Shown: positions 14,395 to 22,471 of the stretch, in pieces
How positions within the stretch are numbered: the first letter of the stretch is position 1
Layout of the letters: each line of letters begins with the position of its first letter
NCBI GenBank assembly: GCA_021204865.1
Contig: JAJPYQ010000013.1
Location: 1 to 37,221 of the forward strand
Length of the DNA: 37,221 nucleotides
Direction: 5' to 3'
From: Prevotellaceae bacterium
GTDB taxonomy: Bacteria > Bacteroidota > Bacteroidia > Bacteroidales > Bacteroidaceae
Program-made: the position numbers and the translations under genes
The notes under the pieces: generated by a model
The model's database searches: none
What the model saw: only the letters and a program-made list of their open reading frames with translations
What the model was told of the DNA's origin: nothing

Positions 14395-16547
14395 TGCTCT
14401 GTGTTGAAGCTGTTGAGCGCAGTGACGATGCGCTTAACTTGGCTTTCCCCCATCATAGGGCTGAGGGGAAGCGAGAGTACCTCGCGGTGGATGCGCTCCG
14501 TCACGGGCAGCCTGAGGGCGTTAAGCTCGGGGTAAGCCTGCTGCTTGTGGGGCGGGATAGGGTAGTGCACCTGCGTGGCTATGCCCTTGCGGCTGAGGTA
14601 CTGCACCAGCTCCTCGCGGGCGGGGCAGCGAACGGGGAAGACGTAGAACACGTCCTCCTCAAGGTTCTTCGGGGTCTTGGGCAGGGTGATGAGCGGGTTG
14701 TAGATGCCCTCGAGGTAGAGCCTCGCAAGCTCACGGCGGCGCTCGTTGTCACTGTCGAGGCGGCTAAGCTTAACGTCGAGCACCGCTGCCTGTATCTCGT
14801 CCATCCTGCTGTTAAGCCCCTTCACGTGGCACACGTACTTCTCCACGTAGCCGTAGTTGTTCTGCATAGCCACCATACGGGCAAGCTCCTCGTCGTCGGT
14901 TAGCACCGCCCCCGCGTCGCCCAATGCTCCGAGGTTCTTGGCCGGGTAGAAGCTGAAGGCAGCAGCATCGCCAAGGTGTCCCGCCCTTTCGCCTCTGTAC
15001 CTCGCCCCGTGAGCCTGAGCCGCGTCCTCTATCAGCTTCAAGCCCTTAGCCTTAGCCAAAGCCCCGAGCCCCTGCATGTCGCACACACGTCCGTAGAGGT
15101 GCACCGCTATTATCGCCCTCGTGCGGTCGCTCAGGAGCTGCTCCGCCTCGGAGGGGTGGATGAGGTAGTCCTCGATGTCAGGCTCGCAAAGCACGGGCTT
15201 AAGCCCCGCCTGCGTGATGGACAGCACGGTGGCTATGAACGTGTTGGCAGGCACTATAACCTCGTCGCCATCCTGCCAACCCAAGAGCTGGCGGTAGGAG
15301 CGTAGGATGAGCGTCAGTGCGTCCAAGCCGTTGCCGCAAGGCACGCAGTGCTTAGCCCCGCAATACTCGGCGAAGTGCTTGGCGAAGCGCTTGTTAGCCT
15401 CGCCCTGAAGATACCAACCGCTGCGCAGCACTTCGGCTATAGCCTCCGAGAGGCGAGGCTCGAAGCTGTCGTTCACCGCCTTAAGGTAGAGGAACTTGAT
15501 GCGCTCCTCGCTCTCCGCATTATCGTTGAGGGCGTTCACCACGTCTCGGTCGAGCGGTATCTCGTACGTGTCGTAGCACACAGCCCTGCCCCCGAAGCCT
15601 TCCTTCTGGAAGATAAGCCCCTCGTTGAGCTTCCTGCCGCCCTGCTCGGTGCTTATGCCGAAGTCGAGATAGTCGAGCGTCTTGAACTGCTCCGTTATGA
15701 GGTGGCGGAAGAGCAGGTCGAGCGCTCCCCACTCCCTGCCTTCCTTGCCCGAGGCGATGTACTGCACGTGTGCCACCTTTCGGCAGAGGAACACCACGCA
15801 GCCCGCCACGACCTCGGTCTCGTGCTTAACGAGGTACACCTTTATCTCACGGGGGAAGCGGCTTATCAAGAGCGACATCTCCTCCACGCTGTGCACAGGC
15901 ACCACGCCGTGCTGCTCCCGTAGCACGTCGGTAAGCAACGCCCAGTAGTCGCACAAGCCCTCAGCGTCGTTCTCCCTGAGGCGGTCGATGTACAGGTCGT
16001 GCTCCAACGCCTTGCGTGCCTGCCTTATCCTGAGCGTGCGCATCTTAAGGGGGCTGCGAAGAGGCACGGTGGAGCTTACCGCCCTTGCCGTAAGCCTTGC
16101 CCCTATGCGGAAGAGAGCGTAGAGGTCTTCCTGCGCCGGTATGGTACTATATATATATGGTATAGGCTTGTACACCACACGCCTTGCCTGAAGCATGTCC
16201 ATACAGTAGCGCATTATCGCCTGCATAGCCTCGAGCACCTGCACCTGCGTCGCGTCTTGCCTCACTATCAGCCCCCCGTAGGTCAAGCCTTGATGAGAGT
16301 ACACGCAACGCTCCTCCTCCACCCAGTTGGCGGGGAAGAGCGCCACAAGTCCGTCGAGGCGAAGGGCGAAGTCACGCTCCTCGTCGCTCAGCTCCACCCC
16401 GTCGTACACCATCAGGGAGCAGTCGGCGAAGCGGTCGGCGTGGTAGTCCATGAACGAGCGCTCAAGCAGGAACGTGCCGTTGCGTGACTGCCTGACGAAC
16501 TGGTCCCACAGCCGCTGGTTGTTCACCGAGTACTGTACTACCGTCAT
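14391..16547 (-). CDS. FemAB/GNAT-like domain fused to DegT/DnrJ/EryC1 sugar aminotransferase
   Basis: 718 residues. The first 330 or so resemble a FemAB/GNAT-type acyltransferase (SLLISRFPREIKVYLVKHE, VVAGCVVFL, LDYLDFGISTEQ). From about residue 355 a complete PLP-dependent nucleotide-sugar aminotransferase follows: CVPCGNGLDALTLILRSY, VIVPANTFIATVLSI, HLYGRVCDM, IEDAAQAHGA and FYPAKNLGALGDAGAV, where Lys537 is the PLP lysine. The domain most resembles FdtB/QdtB-type 3-aminotransferases. The FdtA-like isomerase directly upstream supplies the 3-keto substrate. The fused N-terminal domain could acylate the new amine, giving a Fuc3NAc- or Qui3NAc-like sugar nucleotide; that step is inferred. 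Overlaps of 4 bp with both neighbours. Confidence 0.9.
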   Translation of the reverse strand: MTVVQYSVNNQRLWDQFVRQSRNGTFLLERSFMDYHADRFADCSLMVYDGVELSDEERDFALRLDGLVALFPANWVEEERCVYSHQGLTYGGLIVRQDATQVQVLEAMQAIMRYCMDMLQARRVVYKPIPYIYSTIPAQEDLYALFRIGARLTARAVSSTVPLRSPLKMRTLRIRQARKALEHDLYIDRLRENDAEGLCDYWALLTDVLREQHGVVPVHSVEEMSLLISRFPREIKVYLVKHETEVVAGCVVFLCRKVAHVQYIASGKEGREWGALDLLFRHLITEQFKTLDYLDFGISTEQGGRKLNEGLIFQKEGFGGRAVCYDTYEIPLDRDVVNALNDNAESEERIKFLYLKAVNDSFEPRLSEAIAEVLRSGWYLQGEANKRFAKHFAEYCGAKHCVPCGNGLDALTLILRSYRQLLGWQDGDEVIVPANTFIATVLSITQAGLKPVLCEPDIEDYLIHPSEAEQLLSDRTRAIIAVHLYGRVCDMQGLGALAKAKGLKLIEDAAQAHGARYRGERAGHLGDAAAFSFYPAKNLGALGDAGAVLTDDEELARMVAMQNNYGYVEKYVCHVKGLNSRMDEIQAAVLDVKLSRLDSDNERRRELARLYLEGIYNPLITLPKTPKNLEEDVFYVFPVRCPAREELVQYLSRKGIATQVHYPIPPHKQQAYPELNALRLPVTERIHREVLSLPLSPMMGESQVKRIVTALNSFNTEQ

Positions 16548-16969
16548 AGTCCCTTCGTCTCCTCCTTGAACAGCTTGTAGTCGTTGATATAGCCCTCGCT
16601 CAGGTAAGGCTGCGACGCTGCCACCATCAGCACCGTCTCGGGGGCGAAGCCTTCAAGCTCGCACCACACGTTCGGCTCCACGAGCAAGCCCCTCGTGGGC
16701 GAGCTTAGCCTCACGCAAGCCTCCCTCTGCCCGTCGTCCACCCTCAGCGTCACGCCCCCCTTGAGGGCGAACACCACCTCGGCGCACGTCCTGTGTGCGT
16801 GCCCTCCTCGCTTCTGCCCCTCGGGCACGTCGTATATCCAGAAGACGCGGGCGATAGGGAAGGGTATCTCCCTCCCAGCTGTGGCGAAGGCGAGCAGCCC
16901 CCGCTCGTCCTGGGCGGAGGGTATGTCTATGAGGCGGCAGCCTCTTGGCAAGTCAGGGGTGATGGTCAT
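16544..16969 (-). CDS. WxcM/FdtA-like dTDP-sugar 3,4-ketoisomerase
   Basis: 141 residues, a single cupin. Enzymes of this family convert dTDP-4-keto-6-deoxyglucose to its 3-keto isomer, for dTDP-Fuc3NAc or dTDP-Qui3NAc. Conserved features are DERGLLAFA near the start, FWIYDVPEGQKRGGHAH with the catalytic His57 and His59, and the C-terminal YLSEGYINDYKLF. Which epimer is made cannot be told from the sequence. It is the first gene of a three-gene operon with the aminotransferase fusion and GT. Genes for dTDP-glucose synthesis (rmlA, rmlB) are not in the window. Confidence 0.92.
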   Translation of the reverse strand: MTITPDLPRGCRLIDIPSAQDERGLLAFATAGREIPFPIARVFWIYDVPEGQKRGGHAHRTCAEVVFALKGGVTLRVDDGQREACVRLSSPTRGLLVEPNVWCELEGFAPETVLMVAASQPYLSEGYINDYKLFKEETKGL

Positions 16970-17049
16970 AGGTCTTGCCCGTAGAGTTCTAACAGGCGCG
17001 AAATTACAAAAAAAGGAGGGAAAGGCTTGTGGGTTTAGTTATATTAATC

Positions 17050-17057
17050 TACCTTTG
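17050..17057 (+). promoter_or_regulatory. Promoter of the tRNA pair
   Basis: TACCTTTG, with TTG at 17027-17029 twenty bases upstream, fits the -33/-7 pattern. It would transcribe both tRNA genes, with the first starting about 50 nt downstream. Confidence 0.8.
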
Positions 17058-17111
17058 CACCGCACTTCGGCAAGGCGTTGCCCCGAGGGTGCGCTTGACT
17101 TAATGGGAAGA

Positions 17112-17199
17112 GGAAGTTTGGGTGAGTGGCTGAAACCACCAGTTTGCTAAACTGACGTACGGACTAACCGTACCGGGGGTTCGAATCCCCCAGCTTCCG
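17112..17199 (+). tRNA. tRNA-Ser (anticodon GCT)
   Basis: 88 nt with the long variable arm typical of serine tRNAs (GTACGG...CCGTAC around 17156-17173). The anticodon loop TTGCTAA gives GCT, reading AGC/AGU. The T arm is GGGGGTTCGAATCCCCC and acceptor GGAAG pairs with CTTCC. The discriminator is G. CCA is not encoded. Confidence 0.95.
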
Positions 17200-17229
17200 C
17201 AAAGGCTGACCGCGGCACACAGGACACAA

Positions 17230-17302
17230 GGCGCTTTCGTCTAACGGTTCAGGACACATGCCTCTCACGCATGGAATACGGGTTCGATTCCCGTAGGCGC
17301 TA
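17230..17302 (+). tRNA. tRNA-Glu (anticodon CTC)
   Basis: 73 nt. The acceptor GGCGCTT pairs with AGGCGCT, with a G-U at the end. The D arm has the glutamate-type GTCTAACGGTTCAGGAC. The anticodon stem CATGC/GCATG encloses CTCTCAC, giving CTC. The T arm is ACGGGTTCGATTCCCGT. CCA is not encoded. It lies 30 nt after tRNA-Ser. Confidence 0.93.
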
Positions 17303-17311
17303 CGCAAGAGT

Positions 17312-17345
17312 AATCCCCCGCCTCTCCTTCGAGAGACGGGGGATT
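17312..17345 (+). terminator. Terminator between the tRNAs and rpmA
   Basis: AATCCCCCG (17312-17320) pairs with CGGGGGATT (17337-17345), and CTCTC with GAGAG inside, with one C/A mismatch and loop CTTC. GCTCTTTT follows. The convergent rpmA ends 24 bp further on, so the hairpin may serve both strands. Confidence 0.88.
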
Positions 17346-17368
17346 GCTCTTTTATGCTTCCTGCCGCG

Positions 17369-17644
17369 CTAAGCTTCCGCTGCGGCTGGTTCTGGTATCA
17401 CTACGCTTACCGTGGAGCGGTCATTGCGCCCGCGCTTGAAGACGACGATGCCGTCCTTCATTGCGAAGAGGGTGTGGTCCTTGCCCATCCCGACGTTGAG
17501 CCCGGGGTAGTGGCGTGTGCCCCTCTGCCTTACGATGATGTTGCCTGCGATGCACTTCTGCCCGCCGAATATCTTCACTCCCAGCCGCTTCGACTGCGAC
17601 TCGCGCCCGTTCTTCGAGCTGCCTACGCCTTTTTTGTGTGCCAT
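17369..17644 (-). CDS. rpmA: 50S ribosomal protein L27
   Basis: 91 residues, of normal length. The N-terminus [20 protein letters not shown] and the core [20 protein letters not shown] are unmistakable L27. The N-terminal tail reaches the peptidyl-transferase centre. It begins MAHKKG directly, with no Firmicutes-type cleavable extension. It follows rplU after 21 bp, the usual L21-L27 pair. Confidence 0.98.
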   Translation of the reverse strand: MAHKKGVGSSKNGRESQSKRLGVKIFGGQKCIAGNIIVRQRGTRHYPGLNVGMGKDHTLFAMKDGIVVFKRGRNDRSTVSVVIPEPAAAEA

Positions 17645-17665
17645 CTGTGTGTCTCCTCCTGTTGG

Positions 17666-17983
17666 TTATGCTATGATTTCCTTAATGGTGAGCTCGGTGA
17701 ACTGCTGACGGTGTCCCTTGAGCTTGCGGTTGCCCTTGCGGCGCTTCTTGTGGAAGACGAGCACCTTGTCTCCCTTCACCAGCGGGTGGACGACCTCTGC
17801 CGTCACCTTCGCTCCCTCAACTACGGGAGCTCCCACGCTTACCGTGCCGTCGTTGTCGACGAGCAGCACCTTCTCGAACTCCACCTCCTGCTCGGGCTCG
17901 ACGCCCTGCATGTGGTAGACGAACAGCTTCTTTCCCGCCTCCACGCGGAACTGCTGCCCTTGAATCTCTACGATTGCGTACAT
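17666..17983 (-). CDS. rplU: 50S ribosomal protein L21
   Basis: 105 residues. The start [20 protein letters not shown] is canonical L21. An in-frame codon at 18019 would add 12 residues that no L21 has, so ATG at 17983 is used. [10 protein letters not shown] and the C-terminal [19 protein letters not shown], which contacts 23S rRNA, are present. A promoter lies at 18081-18088, leaving a leader of roughly 90 nt. Confidence 0.98.
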   Translation of the reverse strand: MYAIVEIQGQQFRVEAGKKLFVYHMQGVEPEQEVEFEKVLLVDNDGTVSVGAPVVEGAKVTAEVVHPLVKGDKVLVFHKKRRKGNRKLKGHRQQFTELTIKEIIA

Positions 17984-18080
17984 CTCTGTTTCCCTTCCTT
18001 GTATATTATAGGGTTTCACCGCCAGGCGTGGAGGGCTGTCCCTGCCATCTTACCGGAGCCTCGGGCGGCATAATCGGCTG

Positions 18081-18088
18081 CAAAGGTA
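18081..18088 (-). promoter_or_regulatory. Promoter of rplU-rpmA
   Basis: CAAAGGTA on the plus strand is TACCTTTG on the minus strand, a match to TAnnTTTG. It predicts a leader of about 90 nt, long enough to hold a regulatory structure, though I could not establish one. Confidence 0.75.
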
Positions 18089-18170
18089 GGCAATTATACT
18101 CTCGCCGCAAAGGATTCGGGCGGAAAATCGTCATCCCTCTTCATTTCTCTGTATGTCGCCTGCTCTATGG

Positions 18171-19793
18171 TCAGATGGCCTGGAGGGCGATGTAGTCGAT
18201 GTCAGGCATCCAGCCGGCGGGGTTGGCGAGGGTTATGTTGTTCTCGCCCTTCCTCAGTTGCACCTCGAGGCTGAGGGTGCGCACCTGCGCCCACGAGCCT
18301 TCCTCTGTGGTGAGGCGCTTTGCCTCCCGCCCGTTCACCAAGACCTGAAGGGAGCGCTCCTCGCCGCTTAGGTATGCGATGGTGAGGCGGTACTTGCCTC
18401 CCTTCTGGCTCACCACGTGGCGGAACTGAAGGCAGTTGCGCTCGCTCTTGCCAAGCCATGTCGCCTTCAGGCCACCGCTGCACTGGGGGTCGTACGTATA
18501 GACACCCGTCTCGAGCGACTGGTTGTTCTCTATCTCCTGATAGGCGGGTATGTAGGCAGTCTCAGCCTCGTATCGGGTGCGCTCGAGGCGCTTCTCGCCC
18601 TTCACCTTGTAGACCCTCGTACCGTGGGCGGGGACGCTGAGGGAGACGGTGCCGCTGGAGGGGTTGAGGACGGTGGCGGTAGCGTCGGCTTGGTAGAAGA
18701 GGTCGCGGAGGGTGGTTTTCTGTCCGCTTAGGTCAATGTCGCTCAAGAGGAAGCTCACGTCTTGGTTGGTGTCCGAGGGGTTGTAGACAGCGACGACACG
18801 TGTCTTGCCCCCTGTCTTCTCCACGTCACGCACGAGGACGTAGCACTCGCCCACCTTCTTCGCCACGTAGGCTTGCTGAAAGGTCTTGTCCTGGTTTACG
18901 GCGATGAGTTCCTTGTTGGTGAGCAGTTGGAGGGCTTGGGGGGAGATGTTCCTCATATCGCAGCCAATGAGCAGGGGAGAGTTCATCACGCACCACAGGC
19001 CGAAGTGCGTCTTGTCCTCCTCCTCGCTTAGTCCACGCCCCACCTCAAGCATGTCCATGTCGTTGAAGTGCCTGGCGAAGGAGTAGTCGGCAAGGTAGAG
19101 GTTCTCTGCGATGATGCTCCGCACCGAGCCCCAGCTGAGGTTGATGTCCCCCGTCGTTCGCCACGACTCGCATACGCCCTCAATCCACGTGCCGGGGTAA
19201 GCCCAGCGGCAGGCGTTCATCCTCACGCCCTTGCGCCCCGTGTTGGCTATGGCCTGTGCGATGTCGGTGTAGCGGTCTCGCTCCGAGAGGCGCAGGTGCT
19301 CACGGTTATCCTTTGGGTTGCCCCCGCAGAAGTCCACCTTGATGAAGTCGAAGTCGAGCCGCTTGAAGAAGTAGTCAGCGTCCTGTTGGTCGTGCCCGTA
19401 GAGACCGACGTTAAGGCAGAGCGGGTCTCCCGTCCCGGCGCAGCCGCAGGTGCTGTGCCCCGCGTCGCTGTAGATGCCCGCCTTAAGGCCGAGGGAGTGG
19501 ATGTAGTCCACCACGGGTCGCAGCCCTTGCGGGAAGGTCTTGGGGTTGACGAGCAGGTTGCCACGCTCGTCTCTGCCGTAGAAGTAGCCGTCGTCGATGT
19601 TGACGTAGCTGTAGCCCGCTGCCTTCAGCCCCGACTCCTTCATAGCGAGCGCCTGCCCTCGGATGAGGTCGTCGCTGATGTTGAGGGCGAAGGTGTTCCA
19701 CGAGCTCCAGCCCATGAGCGGGGCTTTGGGGTTCTGTGCATAGCCTAATGCCGTGAAGGCAAGCAGGGCGGTTGTGATAATAGCTTTTCTCAT
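18171..19793 (-). CDS. GH27 alpha-galactosidase, secreted
   Basis: 540 residues. It hydrolyses terminal alpha-galactosides (raffinose-type sugars, galactomannan or host alpha-Gal). A signal peptide (MRKAIITTALLAFTALGYA) is followed at once by the GH27 start APLMGWSSWNTF. YVNIDDGYF, GIYSDAGHSTCGCAGTGD and FIKVDFCGG follow, with Asp154 as nucleophile. WRTTGDI gives the acid/base Asp216. After the barrel come a beta-sandwich (about residues 310-400) and a C-terminal carbohydrate-binding-like module starting at RTRYEAETAYIPAYQEIENN (CBM35/CBM6-like start). No sorting tail is seen. It is monocistronic, with a promoter at 19814-19821. Confidence 0.95.
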   Translation of the reverse strand: MRKAIITTALLAFTALGYAQNPKAPLMGWSSWNTFALNISDDLIRGQALAMKESGLKAAGYSYVNIDDGYFYGRDERGNLLVNPKTFPQGLRPVVDYIHSLGLKAGIYSDAGHSTCGCAGTGDPLCLNVGLYGHDQQDADYFFKRLDFDFIKVDFCGGNPKDNREHLRLSERDRYTDIAQAIANTGRKGVRMNACRWAYPGTWIEGVCESWRTTGDINLSWGSVRSIIAENLYLADYSFARHFNDMDMLEVGRGLSEEEDKTHFGLWCVMNSPLLIGCDMRNISPQALQLLTNKELIAVNQDKTFQQAYVAKKVGECYVLVRDVEKTGGKTRVVAVYNPSDTNQDVSFLLSDIDLSGQKTTLRDLFYQADATATVLNPSSGTVSLSVPAHGTRVYKVKGEKRLERTRYEAETAYIPAYQEIENNQSLETGVYTYDPQCSGGLKATWLGKSERNCLQFRHVVSQKGGKYRLTIAYLSGEERSLQVLVNGREAKRLTTEEGSWAQVRTLSLEVQLRKGENNITLANPAGWMPDIDYIALQAI

Positions 19794-19813
19794 AGTGGTA
19801 AGGTGTTACGGCA

Positions 19814-19821
19814 CAAATATA
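19814..19821 (-). promoter_or_regulatory. Promoter of the alpha-galactosidase
   Basis: CAAATATA on the plus strand is TATATTTG on the minus strand. The ATG at 19793 follows about 20 bases past the box, giving a short leader. It is divergent from, and only 33 bp away from, the GNAT promoter. Confidence 0.75.
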
Positions 19822-19854
19822 GGCAAAAAAACGCAGGCGAGCGGCTTTTTTTCG

Positions 19855-19862
19855 TAAGTTTG
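19855..19862 (+). promoter_or_regulatory. Promoter of the GNAT-TlpA unit
   Basis: TAAGTTTG matches TAnnTTTG. The ATG at 19872 begins 9 bases after the box, so the leader is predicted to be only a few nucleotides. Confidence 0.75.
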
Positions 19863-19871
19863 TGCGACGCT

Positions 19872-20453
19872 ATGGAAGAGAAGACGAGTTTCAAGCTACG
19901 CAGTGCCGCCAAGGAGGATGCTCCATTCCTTGCCCGTTGCCTTATGGAGGCGATGGGCGGAGAGGTGATGGAGCGTGAGGAAACGGAGAGGGACAGGCGT
20001 GTGCTTGGGGTGCTTGAGACGCTGTGCGGCAGGGAAGACACGCTGTACAGTTGGCAGTTCGCCACGGTGGCGGAGACTGAGAGCGGCACTTGCGTTGGAG
20101 CTTCGATAGCCTACCCCGGGGCGGAATACCACCAGCGAAGGCTCGTCTCCTTCGGCTTGGCGAGGGAGATAATCACGTTCGACACGGAGAGGATGGAGGA
20201 CGAGTCGGAGGCGGGGGAGCTGTATCTCGACACGCTCGCTGTGCTGCCCCGGTGGAGAAGACAGGGCGTGGGAGGACTGCTGATGAGGAGATGGCTGCGG
20301 CAAGCGGAGGAGACGGGCTTGACCGCCACGCTGATATGCGCCACGGACAACGCAAAGGCGCACCGTCTGTACGAGAGCATGGGGCTGAGGGACGTGAGGC
20401 GGGCGTTCGTCTTCGGCGAGTATTACCAAAAGATGGCATTAATTAAAGGATAG
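19872..20453 (+). CDS. GNAT-family N-acetyltransferase
   Basis: 193 residues. The acetyl-CoA-binding motif A is LDTLAVLPRWRRQGVGGLLMRRW, split here as LDTLAVLPRWRR and QGVGGLLMRRW (Q/RxxGxG/A pattern). Motif B follows with CATDNAKAHRLYESMGLRDV. The substrate is not predictable. ATG at 19872 (MEEKTSFKLRSA) is chosen because the longer reading begins upstream of the promoter. The TlpA-like gene follows 6 bp later, so the two are probably co-transcribed. Confidence 0.9.
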   Translation: MEEKTSFKLRSAAKEDAPFLARCLMEAMGGEVMEREETERDRRVLGVLETLCGREDTLYSWQFATVAETESGTCVGASIAYPGAEYHQRRLVSFGLAREIITFDTERMEDESEAGELYLDTLAVLPRWRRQGVGGLLMRRWLRQAEETGLTATLICATDNAKAHRLYESMGLRDVRRAFVFGEYYQKMALIKG

Positions 20454-20459
20454 ATAACT

Positions 20460-21605
20460 ATGAACTCAATGAGAAAACTGGCTGCGACGGCGTGCGCTTT
20501 GACGCTGTGCGCAGTGGCTGGGGCGCAGGACTTCAGCCTTAAGGTGAACACACTGGCGGACGGAGGCGTGGACCGCTGTCTCGTGGTGGTGATGAACGAA
20601 AGCAGGACGGAGCCGCTGAGGCAGGACACGCTCGACGTGGCGGACTGCAAGGCGGAGCTGAGCATGGACTTGGGCGAGGTGAGGGAAGGCTTGGTGGCAT
20701 TCCAGTCGGGCGAGGCTTCCACGATGGGGATGTACCTGCTCCTTGTGCCTGGCGAGACGCTGACCCTGACCGAGACCGACGAGGGATGGGAGTATGGCGG
20801 CTCGCAGTTCTACCAAGAGGCTGGGGCGGTGAAGAGCCGTCTTAATGCGTTGGAGACTGCGTTGAGGCAGAGGATAGCCTCCCTGTCGGGGGCGAAGGAA
20901 GTGGAAGGAGCGGACGAGGACTCGCTTGAGACGCTTGAGCAAGAGGTGTACCGCACGTTCCGCAAGGATTACGTCGGCGCTATCCTTGACTGCGCACGTG
21001 AGAACCCCGACGCTGAGGGCTTGGCTATGTGGCTGCCTTACGCACAGGACGAGGCGATGAGCCTGATAGGCTTGCTGAGCGACCGCATAAAGAACGAGAG
21101 CCGTGTCTCCCCCCTCATACAGCGCACCATAGGCGAGGCGCAGGCTCGTGAGCAGCGCATGAGGGAGATGGAGGCGGCGAAGGAGAAGCTGGGCGAGGGC
21201 AAGCCCGCCCCTGAGTTCACGCTGAAGGACATCAACGGCAACGACCTCTCGCTCGCGAGCCTCAGGGGCAAGTATGTGGTGCTTGACTTCTGGGGCAGCT
21301 GGTGCCCGTGGTGCATAAAGGGCTTCCCGAGGATGAAGGAGTATTACGCCAAGTATGCGGGGCGCTTCGAGATAGTGGGCGTGGACTGCCGTGACACCCA
21401 GGAGAAGTGGATGAAGGCGGTGGCAGACTACGAGCTGCCTTGGCTGCACGTCTACAACCCCGACGACAGCGACCTGCCCACGAGGTACGCCATTGAGGGC
21501 TACCCCACGAAGATAGTCATAGACCCCGAGGGCAACATCGCCAAGGTCGTGGTGGGAGAGTCGGAAGACTTCTACGACTACCTTGACCAGCTGTTCGGCA
21601 ATTGA
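20460..21605 (+). CDS. TlpA/AhpC-type thiol-disulfide oxidoreductase with N-terminal DUF4369-like domain
   Basis: 381 residues. A signal peptide (MNSMRKLAATACALTLCAVA) targets it to the periplasm. Residues about 25-130 resemble the beta-rich N-terminal domain of Bacteroidota TlpA-like proteins (DUF4369 type), followed by a helical linker. The thioredoxin domain starts at GKPAPEFTLKDINGNDLSL and has the redox motif WCPWC (Cys282 and Cys285) and the cis-Pro loop EGYPTKIVID. It probably reduces or isomerises disulfides in exported proteins or cytochrome maturation. Its stop lies 8 bp before the ATG of the small gene that follows. Confidence 0.92.
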   Translation: MNSMRKLAATACALTLCAVAGAQDFSLKVNTLADGGVDRCLVVVMNESRTEPLRQDTLDVADCKAELSMDLGEVREGLVAFQSGEASTMGMYLLLVPGETLTLTETDEGWEYGGSQFYQEAGAVKSRLNALETALRQRIASLSGAKEVEGADEDSLETLEQEVYRTFRKDYVGAILDCARENPDAEGLAMWLPYAQDEAMSLIGLLSDRIKNESRVSPLIQRTIGEAQAREQRMREMEAAKEKLGEGKPAPEFTLKDINGNDLSLASLRGKYVVLDFWGSWCPWCIKGFPRMKEYYAKYAGRFEIVGVDCRDTQEKWMKAVADYELPWLHVYNPDDSDLPTRYAIEGYPTKIVIDPEGNIAKVVVGESEDFYDYLDQLFGN

Positions 21606-21613
21606 GGCGCACT

Positions 21614-21802
21614 ATGACGGAAGAAGAACTGAACAGCTACCGCCTGACCAGCCTCGAGGAGCCTACCGACGAGATGCTCGCCGCGATAATGCATGAGGCG
21701 GCGGAGGAAGTGAGGAAGGAGTCGGAGCGCATTGATAAATGGCAGATGGAGCAGATCAGGGAAGAGGCGCATAAAGCGAAACAGCGTTGGGGTGTTGAAT
21801 AG
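21614..21802 (+). CDS. Small 62-residue protein, candidate antitoxin of the zeta-like kinase
   Basis: Starts MTEEELNSYRLTSLEEPTDE and ends EAHKAKQRWGVE. It is acidic at the start and strongly helical throughout, with no recognisable DNA-binding motif. It overlaps the zeta-like gene by 11 bp if that begins at GTG 21792. The order small protein then zeta-type kinase is the usual antitoxin-toxin layout. The family is not one I recognise, so the antitoxin role rests on position and size only. Confidence 0.65.
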   Translation: MTEEELNSYRLTSLEEPTDEMLAAIMHEAAEEVRKESERIDKWQMEQIREEAHKAKQRWGVE

Positions 21803-22394
21803 CAAGGAACACAAGCCTGTTCTCATAGTCATTGCAGGACCTAACGGGTCGGGCAAGACCACGGTTACGAGCAAGATCCTGCGCCACGAGTGGATGGAGG
21901 ACGCTGAGTATATCAACCCCGACATTGTGGCGCAAGAGAGGTTCGGCGACTGGAACAACCGGGATGCCGTGCTTGCTGCCGTCAGATATTGCGACGAGCG
22001 TAGGGAACAGTGCCTTAAGGAGCGTCGTAGCCTGATATTCGAGACGGTCATGTCCACCGACAGCAAGGTTGACTTCATCCGCAGGGCGAAGGATGCGGGC
22101 TATTTCATCCGCTTGTTCTTTGTGTGTACAAGTTCACCAAGGATTAATGCCTCGCGTATTGCAAGGCGTGTGATAGAGGGAGGACACGATGTACCTATCG
22201 CCAAGGTCGTCTCACGTTATGCGAAATCGATAGGCAATTGTAGGGTTGCCTCAAGAATTGCTGATAGGACTTACGTCTACGACAATTCTGTGGAGGACAC
22301 CGATGCGAAGCTCGTGTTCAGGATGACGAAAGGCGAGCTGCGCAAGGTGTACGTCGAGCAAATCCCTGAGTGGGCGTTGCCTATCCTGGAATAG
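21792..22394 (+). CDS. Zeta-toxin-family P-loop kinase
   Basis: About 200 residues. The Walker A motif is GPNGSGKTT, just after the first strand (KPVLIVIAGPNG). YINPDIVAQE, LIFETVMST and SRIARRVIEGGHDVP are typical of zeta/PezT-like kinases, which in characterised members phosphorylate UDP-activated sugars and block wall synthesis. No ATG lies before the P-loop in this frame. GTG 21792 or TTG 21795 are the best starts, both inside the last codons of the small upstream gene, suggesting coupled, weak translation. The DNA around 22190-22320 looks less GC-rich than its neighbours, a hint of acquisition. Whether it acts as a toxin is unproven; solo zeta-like kinases exist. Confidence 0.85.
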   Translation: MLNSKEHKPVLIVIAGPNGSGKTTVTSKILRHEWMEDAEYINPDIVAQERFGDWNNRDAVLAAVRYCDERREQCLKERRSLIFETVMSTDSKVDFIRRAKDAGYFIRLFFVCTSSPRINASRIARRVIEGGHDVPIAKVVSRYAKSIGNCRVASRIADRTYVYDNSVEDTDAKLVFRMTKGELRKVYVEQIPEWALPILE

Positions 22395-22417
22395 CCAATC
22401 GTCATCCGCACAAAAGG

Positions 22418-22451
22418 AAGCCCCCTGCCACACGCTTGCGGCAAGGGGCTT
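22418..22451. terminator. Hairpin between the zeta-like gene and the broken surface-protein gene
   Basis: AAGCCCC (22418-22424) pairs with GGGGCTT (22445-22451), and TGCC with GGCA inside, leaving single-base bulges and a loop of about 10 nt. It lies between convergent genes and can serve both. A weak T-rich tract follows on the plus strand (ACCTTATTATAA). Confidence 0.75.
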
Positions 22452-22471
22452 ACCTTATTATAAGGTATCGT

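Noticed and set aside
16984..17005. Promoter for the FdtA-like operon (GTAATTTC on the minus strand)
   Set aside because: It matches TAnnTTTG except at the last bases and lacks a -33 box; too weak to list as a feature.
20423..20722. Minus-strand ORF over the TlpA start
   Set aside because: It overlaps the well-supported signal peptide region of the TlpA-like gene on the other strand and has no homologous features.
21732..21791. Longer N-terminus for the zeta-like kinase starting at 21732
   Set aside because: The codon is TTG, the added residues (basic, Arg-rich) are the shadow of the small gene's frame, and no family member has such an extension that I know of.
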